Assembly: GCA_021299695.1 (NCBI GenBank)
Contig: JAJTEK010000016.1
Coordinates: 1 to 64,000 of the forward strand
Reading direction: 5' to 3'
DNA: 64,000 bases
Source of the DNA: Pirellula sp.
GTDB taxonomy: Bacteria; Planctomycetota; Planctomycetia; Pirellulales; Pirellulaceae
Under the pieces are notes generated by a model. That model was given only the letters and a program-made list of their open reading frames with translations. It did not search any database and was not told the origin of the DNA. Position 1 is the stretch's first letter, and each line of letters starts with the position of its first letter. Positions 1 to 8,791 of this stretch are shown piece by piece. Position numbers and translations under genes: made by a program.

Positions 1-1
1 G

Positions 2-493
2 AAGTGGGTTGCAGACATAACCTATCTGCCAACTTCCAGTGGGTGGGTCTATCTTGCAGTCGTATTGGACTTGTTCAGCCGCAAGGTGGTGGGCTGGTCC
101 ATGAGCAATAGCCTAGCAACGGAGGTGATCACCGCTGCGATGCGCAAAGCGATCCAGGCCAGGAGGCCCTCAGCAGGTACGCTGCTTCATCACAGCGACC
201 GAGGTTGCCAATACACCAGTGAGTCATTCCAGGACCTACTGAGAACATTGCAGATCACCTGCTCGATGAGCCGAACTGGGTGCTGTTATGATAATGCGGT
301 TGCAGAAAGATTCTTCTGGTCGTTGAAGCATGAATGGACCAAATTCGAGAGCTATGGGAATCTCGATGACGCCAAAATATCGGTGTTCAAGTACATCGAA
401 ACCTTTTACAATCCAGGGCGTCTCCATCAGACGCTCGAATACCAGTCGGTCGATCAATTCGAGCGAAAACAAAAGATGCCGTTAGTTGCGTAA
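2..493 (+). CDS. IS3-family transposase OrfB (integrase catalytic core), 5'-truncated by the window edge
   Basis: In-frame reading from base 2 gives KWVADITYLPTSSGWVYLAVVLDLFSRKVVGWSM...LLHHSDRGCQYTSESF...NAVAERFFWSLKHEW...YNPGRLHQTLEYQS, typical of the IS3 OrfB DDE integrase core. Confidence 0.93.
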   Translation, partial: KWVADITYLPTSSGWVYLAVVLDLFSRKVVGWSMSNSLATEVITAAMRKAIQARRPSAGTLLHHSDRGCQYTSESFQDLLRTLQITCSMSRTGCCYDNAVAERFFWSLKHEWTKFESYGNLDDAKISVFKYIETFYNPGRLHQTLEYQSVDQFERKQKMPLVA

Positions 494-501
494 TTACATT
501 T

Positions 502-532
502 CGCCGGTGTCCGCCAGTCCTGGGCTATCGCA
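502..532 (+). repeat. IS3-type right terminal inverted repeat (cgccggtgtccgccagtcctgggctatcgca)
   Basis: Ends in CA; reverse complement of the 4470-4500 element that begins with TG; lies just 3' of the OrfB stop. Confidence 0.8.
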
Positions 533-778
533 ACCAAAAGACTACGACCCTTTAAACTGGAATCAAAAAAAGCTTGCCGCGGCAATGGCAGCTGATCGTG
601 ATCCGGGAAAAAACGACGGGGCTGGCGGCAGCGGTTATGGATTCTTCGTTATCGCGGTCAAAAGAAGTGGCAAGTTCGGATTTTATGTGACAGGCTTCAT
701 CCAAATCAAAGGCATCGGAGAGAAAGCCACGCGAGCTTTCACATCCTGTATCGTCGCATTCTGAAGGAAAAGCAAAAG

Positions 779-897
779 GGGACATTCTACTTCACTGCGA
801 GGGGTGAATCCTGGGGACACAGCATCAAGATTCGTAAACGAACGCAACGTCAGGGACAAATTAACGCTGGTAACCCAACAGGAAAATAGAATGTCCC
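779..897. repeat. 11-bp perfect inverted repeat GGGACATTCTA (779-789) / TAGAATGTCCC (887-897), possibly a REP/RAYT-type element
   Basis: Direct reading of both arms. Confidence 0.5.
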
Positions 898-1025
898 ATA
901 TTTTCCCTTCCAACGCCTCGAAAAAATCATCGGCTTCGCGCTGCAGCGGGCTTAGCAAAGCAAGGCGAAGGCTCCGCCCTCGACCCTTCAAGGGGGGCCG
1001 AGCCCCCTGGACCCTCCGTGTTAGA

Positions 1026-1520
1026 CTATGGCGTGTAATACTCCACATTCCGGCCAGCGAGAACTCCGTTCGCCCACACAATATTCGCACCCGAGATCAG
1101 CCTGTACTGGCTCTCCGTAAGCGAGAAGGGTGTGGATCCTACTAAGCGTTGCGCAAACGCCGCCGCCTCGCTGGGGGGACGCAGACGGGTGAGCGCCGAC
1201 GCTGCGATTCGTCTAAGTGCACTACCCGGCATCGTGTCATAAACATAGCCACCGTGCTCGAACCACATATGCGTTGGCGAACCGTCACCGGCCGCCTGAA
1301 AACCGCCATAGAGTGTACCTGCCTGAGCCACGGCAGGTGATATCCGGCATCTGTTCAAGAGGAGGGCCACTTTAGCATCCAAAGTTGCAGCGTGGACTGT
1401 TCCCATCGCAATCCCAGTTCCGACTTCGGCGTAATTTTCGTTCACTTCTCTCGAGAGAATGTCGTTCACCCAGCCGTCGATTGCCCAGACATGACATGCA
1501 CAGCCGTCCAAAAAAGCCAT
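1026..1520 (-). CDS. Hypothetical protein, possible effector/toxin-like domain
   Basis: 164 aa ORF with amino-acid composition of a real protein; motif THMWFEHGGYVYDTMPG resembles the His...Asp part of transglutaminase/papain-like folds (weak). Confidence 0.5.
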   Translation of the reverse strand: MAFLDGCACHVWAIDGWVNDILSREVNENYAEVGTGIAMGTVHAATLDAKVALLLNRCRISPAVAQAGTLYGGFQAAGDGSPTHMWFEHGGYVYDTMPGSALRRIAASALTRLRPPSEAAAFAQRLVGSTPFSLTESQYRLISGANIVWANGVLAGRNVEYYTP

Positions 1521-2064
1521 GATTTAGCACTCACTGATAGGGAATTACTGTTTGATAGGGGATTTAATCCCACCAAGCTCGTATCGCTTCTCTACGAGTA
1601 TAGCTGGTGAATTCGGTGTGTCAATCTCCTGCATTCTGGCCTCTGCTGGCTGGGTGCGCGACCGGGTTTGTATGACTTCTGCGGCGTGCAAAAATGTCAA
1701 GGGCCCTTCGGTAGGAAGAATCCTAACGGTGCCACCCACTTTTTGCAATTTTTAGCTTGCCTGATAGATGGCGGGTCGGTAAGCCTGCTATTGAATAATG
1801 TCTGTTGAACCGTTGCAACGAATAGGAGAGCAAAAATGTCTAGACCTCTACGTTGTGAAATTTTTAGCTCTGCGAAGGTTTTGATTCTTCACGTCTGTCA
1901 GCGCTGCGTTCGCAGGGCATTCTTGAGCGACGTTGGCGATTTCTCGGGAAAAGATTACTCCTACCGCAAAGAGTGGATTCGACAACGAATCGAAAAACTT
2001 GCCTCCGTCTTCGCCGTCGATGTTTTGTCTTAAGCGATTCTCTCCAATCACCTGCACTTTGTTT

Positions 2065-2330
2065 TACGCAATCGGCCCGACGTCGCCGAGACTTGGTGGG
2101 ATAAGCAAGTCGCTTTGCGTTGGCTTCAGATTTTTCCTGGGAAACGGATCGAAGATCAACTTGGGGATCCTACTACTGCCGATGTGGATGCTCTTGCGAA
2201 GGATCCAGAACGATTGGCTTTGGTGCGAAAGAGGCTTTCGGATATCTCTTGGTTTATGCGGGCTCTTTCCGAACCGATTGCTCGAATGGCGAACCGGGAC
2301 GACGACTGTACGGGTTCTTTTGGGTAGGGA
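2065..2330 (+). pseudogene. Y1 (REP-associated/IS200-like) transposase remnant
   Basis: Reading gives WWDKQVALRWLQIFPGKRIEDQLGDPTTADVDALAKDPERLALVRKRLSDISWFMRALSEPIARMANRDDDCTGSFW, which matches recalled Y1-type transposases (SxISWFMxxLxEPIARxANxxDxCTGxFWEGRFK); no full ORF. Confidence 0.65.
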
Positions 2331-2458
2331 CGCTTTTAAACGTGAAGAATTCTGAACGAGGAAGGCCTTGCTTACGTGGCGCACTTTGCCAGAGAGTCAC
2401 AGTAAGTTACGCCTGGATGTAGCATCATCGAGAATCCTATCCCGTTTTATCATGCGGG

Positions 2459-2614
2459 GTGTTCTACAGAAAGGTGGTCGGTTGGTCTATGAGTAATAGC
2501 CCTGGAACCCATATGATCACCGATACCATGCATCAATCGATTCAGAGTAGGAGACCTCCAGCCGGCACACTACTTCATCACTGTGACAGAGGCTACCAGT
2601 CCTGGGCTATCGCA
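2459..2614 (+). pseudogene. IS3 OrfB internal fragment fused directly to the IS right terminus
   Basis: YRKVVGWSMSNSPGTHMITDTMHQSIQSRRPPAGTLLHHCDRGYQ followed immediately by CCAGTCCTGGGCTATCGCA (2596-2614). Confidence 0.85.
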
Positions 2615-3033
2615 AAAGCCGATGACGCAAAGGACCGTACGATCCTCGCTCTTGAGGCAAAGATCCAGCAGAAGAACGAAGTGGTAGCCGAGCTACCTGC
2701 GAGCATTGGCGTATCGATGTCAGCTATCTGTATATATGCGGTACTATCTACTTCATGTACAGCATCTTGGACGGTCGTTCCCGCGCGATGGTTCATTGGG
2801 AATTCCCCGAGGATATGCAGGATATTGATATCGAAACGATTGTCCAACGAGGCCGAGAAAAGCACCCCGGTCCAAGACCTCGCGTCATGAAGGATCACGA
2901 CGCTTGCGGGCAAGCCGAAATCGCTCTATGCCTAGCGAGAACAGAAGGTCGAAGACGCTCGGGAAAGACGAAGACTTCGGCGAGCAGAGGCGATACAAAA
3001 CGTTGCATGAGTGTCCGGAATCGATTAGATTGA
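2615..3033 (+). pseudogene. Remnants of a second integrase/transposase (rve core) and its 3' part
   Basis: Reading WRIDVSYLYICGTIYFMYSILDGRSRAMVHWEFPEDMQDIDIETIVQRGREKHPGPRPRVMKDH, integrase-like core, frame-disrupted. Confidence 0.65.
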
Positions 3034-3260
3034 AAGGTAGTTGAGCGGAGGATAGGGCAAAGCTGGGAAGCAATTTCCTGGATTTTGATTACCGCGCCGG
3101 CTCAGGTCCAGGATCGAAGGCTTGCGTCATGTGAACCGGCTTGCCGTACTCACTCCCTTTGATTCTGGGGAGAATGCGATAAATCCGAACGCTGGGATCT
3201 TGAAGATCTCAAAACAAATTAGTGACCGTTACCCATTCACGATTCATGCCGACAAGATTT
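2925..3260 (+). repeat. Left arm of a ~300 bp diverged inverted repeat (partner 5500-5815)
   Basis: ccggaatcgattagatt...gattaccgcgccggctcaggtccaggatcgaag...gagaatgcgataaat..cgctgggatcttgaag matches the reverse complement of the partner. Confidence 0.85.
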
Positions 3261-3271
3261 GGAAAATACTC

Positions 3272-4327
3272 ATGGCCTTTATCGAAAAACTCAAAGACGG
3301 GACAGTATTAAAGGATACAGCTAAAGTGACTGTGAAATGCCCGCAACGCCCCGATAACAAGACTAAAGGTACATACCCCATCGTCGACTGTTCTTCATCT
3401 AAAGGACTCATTGAGGATGAAAAAAATAAAATCACCAACGAGAACAATCTTACCGGAACAGTTAATGCTGAAGGAGACTCGTGGATCTTACCGTGGGGTA
3501 TCAACCAAGTGTGTTGGCTAAAGTTATCAAAGGGGCCAGTTAAATTTTTGACCGCCCAACTCAGTGGCTGCGGGGTCTTGATCGGCGGAGATCGGGGGAG
3601 TCCTGTCGTCGTTCACGCGAACGAAAGCGGCGAGAATCTGTCACAAACGATTCACAAAGACGGACTCGCCATGGCCGCCAAAAAGAGAGAGATCTATGAT
3701 GGTTTGATCCAACCACTGACCGAAGAGATCAAGGGATTCACCAGCGACTATGTGGCGACATGGTATCCAGGCACAAACTACATGGGGCATGGTGCAGTGT
3801 TCGGCGTGTACGCCAATTCCACGTGGAAAATCTATGGTCACGCCTGTCATGGAAATCAATCAACAACTGAGCAAATCTGGCCTAAGGACGCTATCCAAAA
3901 CGAGGCGGTTTCTCGGAACAAAAACCGGTGCAAATGCTGCTACATCACGACTGCAGTGTGCGACACGCTTGGGATGCCGGACGATTGTGACGAACTCACC
4001 ACGCTGCGTTGGTTCCGTGACGAGGTTATGGAACGAACCCTGGCCGGTCGAAAGGAAGTGGCCGAATATTACAAGATCGCACCGAAGATCGTCAAGGCAA
4101 TCAACGAACGGCCCGACTCAGACGCTCTCTATCGATGTCTGTACCTGACGTCCATCCATCCAGCCGTTTTGGCCGTTCGTCGTGGACACATGCAGGAAGC
4201 GCATGCTTTGTACTGCGAAATGGTGAATTCCTTGAACCGTCTTTTCGGGGCTCGCGTCTCAGAACTCCGTGAGGAGGAAGCGATCGACGCCGAAATGATC
4301 GCTCGCGTCAAAAAAATGTTGTCTTGA
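3272..4327 (+). CDS. CFI-box-CTERM domain protein (polymorphic-toxin/effector-associated); ORF track start 3122, likelier start 3272
   Basis: C-terminal KCCYITTAVCDTLGMPDDCDELTTLRWFRDEVM...YYKIAPKIVKAIN matches the CFI-box C-terminal domain pattern; 3122-3271 lies inside the shared repeat module. Confidence 0.75.
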   Translation: MAFIEKLKDGTVLKDTAKVTVKCPQRPDNKTKGTYPIVDCSSSKGLIEDEKNKITNENNLTGTVNAEGDSWILPWGINQVCWLKLSKGPVKFLTAQLSGCGVLIGGDRGSPVVVHANESGENLSQTIHKDGLAMAAKKREIYDGLIQPLTEEIKGFTSDYVATWYPGTNYMGHGAVFGVYANSTWKIYGHACHGNQSTTEQIWPKDAIQNEAVSRNKNRCKCCYITTAVCDTLGMPDDCDELTTLRWFRDEVMERTLAGRKEVAEYYKIAPKIVKAINERPDSDALYRCLYLTSIHPAVLAVRRGHMQEAHALYCEMVNSLNRLFGARVSELREEEAIDAEMIARVKKMLS

Positions 4328-4469
4328 TCTCGAATCGTTGGACGCCCAGCACGCCGCACAGTTCGCCAATCCATCCTCGATAAATAGGGTCGTAGCAATG
4401 AAATGCGACGTAAACATCCTCGACATCGTACTCCGGGACAGTCCAGTTGATGTGCCTCACTCGAATGTG

Positions 4470-4500
4470 CGATAGCCCAGGACTGGAGGACACCGGCGGC
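4470..4500 (+). repeat. IS3-type left terminal inverted repeat (tgcgatagcccaggactggaggacaccggcg)
   Basis: Starts with TG and is the reverse complement of the 502-532 terminus. Confidence 0.8.
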
Positions 4501-4530
4501 GAGTCCTAAACACAAGCCGGAGGAAGTTCA

Positions 4531-4743
4531 ATGTCAACCAATGAAAAGAATCCCTGCGGGACCTGTGATCAAGATTTCATCGATGGAGCTGTCAAGCCAG
4601 TCACCGAGGAGTTCCAGGCTGCAAGGCCAAACCAGAAGTGGGTAGCAGACATAACCTATCTGCCAACTTTCAGTGGGTGGGTCTATCTTGAAGTCGTATT
4701 GGAATCGTTCAGCCGCAAACTGGTCGATTGTTCCATCACATAA
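4531..4743 (+). pseudogene. Internally deleted IS3 element: OrfA N-terminus fused to OrfB core
   Basis: MSTNEKNPCGTCDQDFIDGAVKPVTEE (OrfA-like) runs directly into FQAARPNQKWVADITYLPTFSGWVYLEVVLESFSRKLVD (OrfB). Confidence 0.85.
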
Positions 4744-5254
4744 TGGGGAAGACGCCGTACATCCGATAGGTCCCTTGGCCGTGATAGGAGTACGATTGGA
4801 AATAGAATCGCCAGTCATATCCCGTCCGGATACCAAACACCGTTGCTTGCATGTTTAGGTCCACCGCAAAACGGCGATACAACTGCGGTTCGAGTACAGT
4901 GACACCTGCCAGATTTGCCCCGACTCCGTGTGCCACCTGAATCTGCTGACGTTGCAAATGAGCGATACCTCCATGGTTCGCATGCGAAACGAGGCGAGTA
5001 TGGTTGTTTTGCGCGGGCCCAATCCCAAACGTGCACCCATTTAAGGTTATCGTGAAGCAAAAATCGCCGTGGGTCCCCAGGAGAACGCGGTTCACATTGT
5101 CGGTGGCGTAATTACAAATGTAGGCGGGAACCGTGTTATCAGGTGCCGCCGCCCCATTGTTGTTCAGTGCATAGACATCAACCGGAACGCCTGCGGCATT
5201 CACCGCGACGGTGACTCCCATGACCGGATTTGGTGGCGCTGGGATAATGGTCAC
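4736..5254 (-). CDS. Toxin/effector-like hypothetical protein with GCTFG...SHANHGG Cys-His motif
   Basis: 172 aa ORF: CFTITLNGCTFGIGPAQNNHTRLVSHANHGGI; an in-frame upstream ORF (5255-5440) is separated by a single TGA. Confidence 0.55.
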   Translation of the reverse strand: MTIIPAPPNPVMGVTVAVNAAGVPVDVYALNNNGAAAPDNTVPAYICNYATDNVNRVLLGTHGDFCFTITLNGCTFGIGPAQNNHTRLVSHANHGGIAHLQRQQIQVAHGVGANLAGVTVLEPQLYRRFAVDLNMQATVFGIRTGYDWRFYFQSYSYHGQGTYRMYGVFPIM

Positions 5255-5440
5255 TCAAGATGTACCGGGAGGATTCGGAACATTCTGAATGTAACCCGCT
5301 AGTAGCAGGTTGGTTGCCAGCCAATTAAGAATTAGGTCCGGTTGGGCTTGGAGATGAGCAAAATTTGGAAGGGGCACGATACGTCCTGCGAAGGTTGGAT
5401 GAGAAATAAATCCGACACTAAATACCCAGGGCTTAAGCAA
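5255..5440 (-). CDS. In-frame upstream segment of the 4736-5254 ORF, separated by TGA
   Basis: ...LLLAGYIQNVPNPPGTS* then GTG ACC ATT ATC CCA; same frame. Confidence 0.4.
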   Translation of the reverse strand: MLKPWVFSVGFISHPTFAGRIVPLPNFAHLQAQPDLILNWLATNLLLAGYIQNVPNPPGTS

Positions 5441-5499
5441 TTACTGCCAGGGTCGGTAATCCTGTTTTGGTTCAGCGTGAAATGGATTTCTATTTGATC

Positions 5500-5815
5500 G
5501 ACGTTAATCGTAAAGGGGTAACATTCACTAATTTATTTTGAGACCTTCAAGATCCCAGCGTTTGTATTTATCGCATTCTCACCAGAATCGAAGGGAAGGA
5601 GTGCGCCAAGCCTGTTCGGTTGACGTTCCCCTTCGATCCTAGACCTGAGTCGGCGCGGTAATCAAACAACCGGGGGTTGCTTCCCAGCAATACCCTACCG
5701 TCCGCTCACGGTGTTTAAATCTAATCGATTCCGGACACTTATGCAACGTTTTTTATCGCCTCGCCTCGGATCGCCGAAACCTCTGTCTTTCCTGAGCTGC
5801 TTCGAGCTTCTGATC
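5500..5815 (-). repeat. Right arm of the ~300 bp inverted repeat (partner 2925-3260)
   Basis: Reverse complement reads ccggaatcgattagattt...gattaccgcgccgactcaggtctaggatcgaag...gagaatgcgataaat..cgctgggatcttgaag. Confidence 0.85.
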
Positions 5816-6157
5816 TCGCTGGGCGAAGAGCCCTTTTATCTCGCTAGCGAGTTTCGTATGAGGCCTCTGGTATCCAACGGCACAGCCCACAGGCACGACC
5901 TGAACGAGGAGCTCTTTCTCGGTAGGCTGCTAGAGGTCAAAATCGCTATGAGTTCGCTCGATCCGAGAAGTCAGCCGCAGCATGCAAGGCCACATTGCAT
6001 CGTTTACCGGCATACGTATTCTCTTGCTGGCCCCTCCTTCACAGATCCATATGGCCGGAGCTCATAGTGAACGACCTGACGATCCATGCTGTCTATCATC
6101 AGCTCCCAAGAATAGATACAAACGGTTGGCCATTGAAGGACGCTTTCAAGGTCGTCG

Positions 6158-6643
6158 TTGGTGACGAACGACCAAATGCAAGCCAGCATGCGCGTGGTGA
6201 CAATCTACGGCAAACGGCCCCTTGCAAGTTTTGACTTCCAAGCCGTCGGGAACACGAACCGGCCGCTGGGATTTCCCCTTGATCGCCGCTCCGTAGACTT
6301 GCTTGGTACCGCGTTGTTTGTCGGGACGATATTCAGCAGAAAGCGTGACGGTCGGATGCGAGCGGAAGTCCGTTTTGACGGTGTCGCTGGATGTTTACGA
6401 ACCCCCAAAGGGGGTAGTGCAAAGCAAATCGTGATCACAACCCGCGGTGGGGTACTACGGATGCGTTGGATGAGCCCGCGAGAATATGCAAGGCTTCAGG
6501 GGGCGGATGATTTCCCGTTGGTTGGAACCACGAATCAACAGCTTTTTGGATTTGGCGATGCGGTGTGTGTTCCGGTCATCAAGTGGATAGACGACCGGGT
6601 GCTTACTCCTATCGCAGCTTCTCTAGAGCCAGTGCGCAGGTGA
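6158..6643 (+). pseudogene. C-terminal fragment of a DNA (cytosine-5) methyltransferase
   Basis: RFDGVAGCLRTPKGGSAKQIVITTRGGVLRMRWMSPREYARLQGADDFPLVGTTNQQLFGFGDAVCVPVIKWI: motif IX/X-like; no N-terminal SAM or PC motif in the upstream sequence. Confidence 0.8.
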
Positions 6644-6740
6644 GGCGTCATGGGCAACTCTGCAATGGGCACCCTCGCACGATTAGGGTGGACTTCGACA
6701 TCTTGTTTCCGTGCGTTCCTGCGGTCACGATTCGGGTATC

Positions 6741-7190
6741 CTATAATTCCAGATCCCATGCACCGGCCAAGTATCCGACGAACAAAGTCCCGAAACTCGT
6801 TGCAAGCATGCAAGCGAACATTGCAGTTACGAACAAAATGGCCTGCGCTAAAGTCTTAATGCCCTTCAAGCCACGGGTTCGGAGAAGATAGAAAGGGAAT
6901 GCGAGAACGAACGCGAATATCAAGCCGAGCCGCATGAGCTTTCCCAAGGAATATTCACGCTGATTTGCATCCACATGACACCAAGTAATACCCAGAACTA
7001 AAGCAGGAAGCCCAAGCAAGAAATCAATTACCCTATTACTATTTGGCAGCAAAACTGAAATGATGCCGAGCAATCCTGAGTAGATCAGAAGCTTCAATAG
7101 GATGCCGCGTTTCGTGCTAACGCTATCGGGAATTTCCCTTGCTGCGTCGTTCAGTTCGACGCTGGCTGTTGCATCTTCGGCATTAGACAT
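6741..7190 (-). CDS. Hypothetical small membrane protein
   Basis: 149 aa with several hydrophobic segments. Confidence 0.55.
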   Translation of the reverse strand: MSNAEDATASVELNDAAREIPDSVSTKRGILLKLLIYSGLLGIISVLLPNSNRVIDFLLGLPALVLGITWCHVDANQREYSLGKLMRLGLIFAFVLAFPFYLLRTRGLKGIKTLAQAILFVTAMFACMLATSFGTLFVGYLAGAWDLEL

Positions 7191-7439
7191 ATTCCAAAGT
7201 TCCTTTTATTGCGATTACCCACAGATGTTTTCCTTGACTCTCCTCTGGCTAGTCGAAACATCCCAGACAAACTAGTTAAAATCTGCAAGAACTGAACGTT
7301 TGGTGTTATATGGTATCATCCGTTTGTGGCGCGGTCAATCATTGGATCGAGTGTCAGGTTGTTTTGGCCTGAGTTCCCAAGATGCAGGCGCGGCACCAAC
7401 GTGTTCGTACTTGCTGAGGGTTTGCCCTCTACTACTTGA

Positions 7440-8054
7440 TTAAAACGGATCGGCTTCTGATGTCGGATCATCCTGTTTTCGAATCACGAACTTCGACTCG
7501 TTCTGCTCGATCCAGTCCCATGCAACATCGGCCAATACTATTTCTTGATACGGTTCGCCATTGTAATCCGAGGACTCGCGTAGAGTGACAAAGCCTCGCG
7601 CGGTCAATCGCTTGATACCCAAAGCGAAACCCAAAGTCGTAAAACCAGATCGTTCAACATCATTTTTGACAATATAGGCAGTTATTCCCTCACCAGGAAG
7701 CATCACGTTGCCCGCAGCAGAAGCCAGAACAATCAACTCCGGTTGCGATAACCCAGCAACCGGAGCAACCTTCTCATTCTTGCTGATCTCTCTCATCGCG
7801 ATGTCCCGTTTCGCAAGCGCCTTGAGCCTAGCGGTGATCGCAGACCTGAGCGTGTCAAAATCACTTGGAGCGTCGGCTTGGTATGCCGTGACGGTCCGGT
7901 GCTGAATATCGAATGGATACTTTTTTCCTGTGCGCTCTTCGCCACTGAGGCTAGCCCGCCACGGCCGATAGGAATATCCGCAATGTATCGATAACACCGA
8001 TCGTAGGACCTGTCCGCATTCTATCTGCAATGCTGCAAAATCACCACTGAGCAA
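7440..8054 (-). CDS. Hypothetical protein, possibly the C-terminal part of a TIR-like/nucleotide-binding protein with a winged-helix tail
   Basis: YPFDIQHRTVTAYQADAPSDFDTLRSAITARLKAL is similar in style to the end of TIR-like nucleotide-binding domains; the remainder looks like a wHTH. Confidence 0.4.
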   Translation of the reverse strand: MLSGDFAALQIECGQVLRSVLSIHCGYSYRPWRASLSGEERTGKKYPFDIQHRTVTAYQADAPSDFDTLRSAITARLKALAKRDIAMREISKNEKVAPVAGLSQPELIVLASAAGNVMLPGEGITAYIVKNDVERSGFTTLGFALGIKRLTARGFVTLRESSDYNGEPYQEIVLADVAWDWIEQNESKFVIRKQDDPTSEADPF

Positions 8055-8170
8055 GCCGATCCTCTACATGTAGATTCCCATTCACTTTCAGGTTGCTCTC
8101 GCCATAGCATTACCGGCACAATCGGCATTGCTTCGTATTTCCAACCCCCAAAACATTCTGCGGATGGATC

Positions 8171-8767
8171 ATGTCCTACACCCAACGATCCAGAACCGAT
8201 CGATTTGATGCCATGGATCAACGTTCCCCTGTGGCCCTTGCGATCACCTCTGTTTCACTCGTCTTCTTGCTCGCCGGGTTGCAGTCTGCCCAAGCTCAAT
8301 CCGGACTGGCTCGGATCGATCCTTATGCCCCATCGGCAAATGCAAATGACAAGCCGGATAAACCCGTTTTGGCCGTCGAACGCCCCTGGATGGATGTGCG
8401 ACCGCGCTACATCAACTCAAAACCCAAAGACTCCTCAAGCTCTGCCAACGGAACCTTAGTCCCAAACTCCGCGATCCCCCAAGAACGCTGGCCTCTCCCA
8501 TCGACTACCGACCTACTGACTCCCCTTCCAAACTACTCGAATTCGTTCGATCGAAACCTCTTCAAGAACGCGAGTCAGTACTACCACCATCGCTTGCTCT
8601 TTGAAGACTACTGGCGCGAACGCTATGGTGTCTCTCATGGCTGCCTGCCTTGCTCATCGGCAATCGGAGCTACCAACCTGTTCCTCGGACAAACAGTTCT
8701 CTTGCCAATCCAAGCCGCCAAGACCATTCCTCTAAGATTGATCCCAAACGGGGATGCCGCCCCCTGA
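8171..8767 (+). CDS. Hypothetical secreted protein
   Basis: Signal-peptide-like ALAITSVSLVFLLAGLQSAQAQS; 198 aa ORF. Confidence 0.6.
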   Translation: MSYTQRSRTDRFDAMDQRSPVALAITSVSLVFLLAGLQSAQAQSGLARIDPYAPSANANDKPDKPVLAVERPWMDVRPRYINSKPKDSSSSANGTLVPNSAIPQERWPLPSTTDLLTPLPNYSNSFDRNLFKNASQYYHHRLLFEDYWRERYGVSHGCLPCSSAIGATNLFLGQTVLLPIQAAKTIPLRLIPNGDAAP

Positions 8768-8791
8768 AAAACCCCCGATCCCATCGGCCGT

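Noticed and set aside
930-1020. GC-rich stretch ggggggccgagccccctggaccctccgtg as an RNA gene or group II intron end
   Set aside because: Short hairpin potential only; no supporting catalytic-intron or RNA-family features could be read
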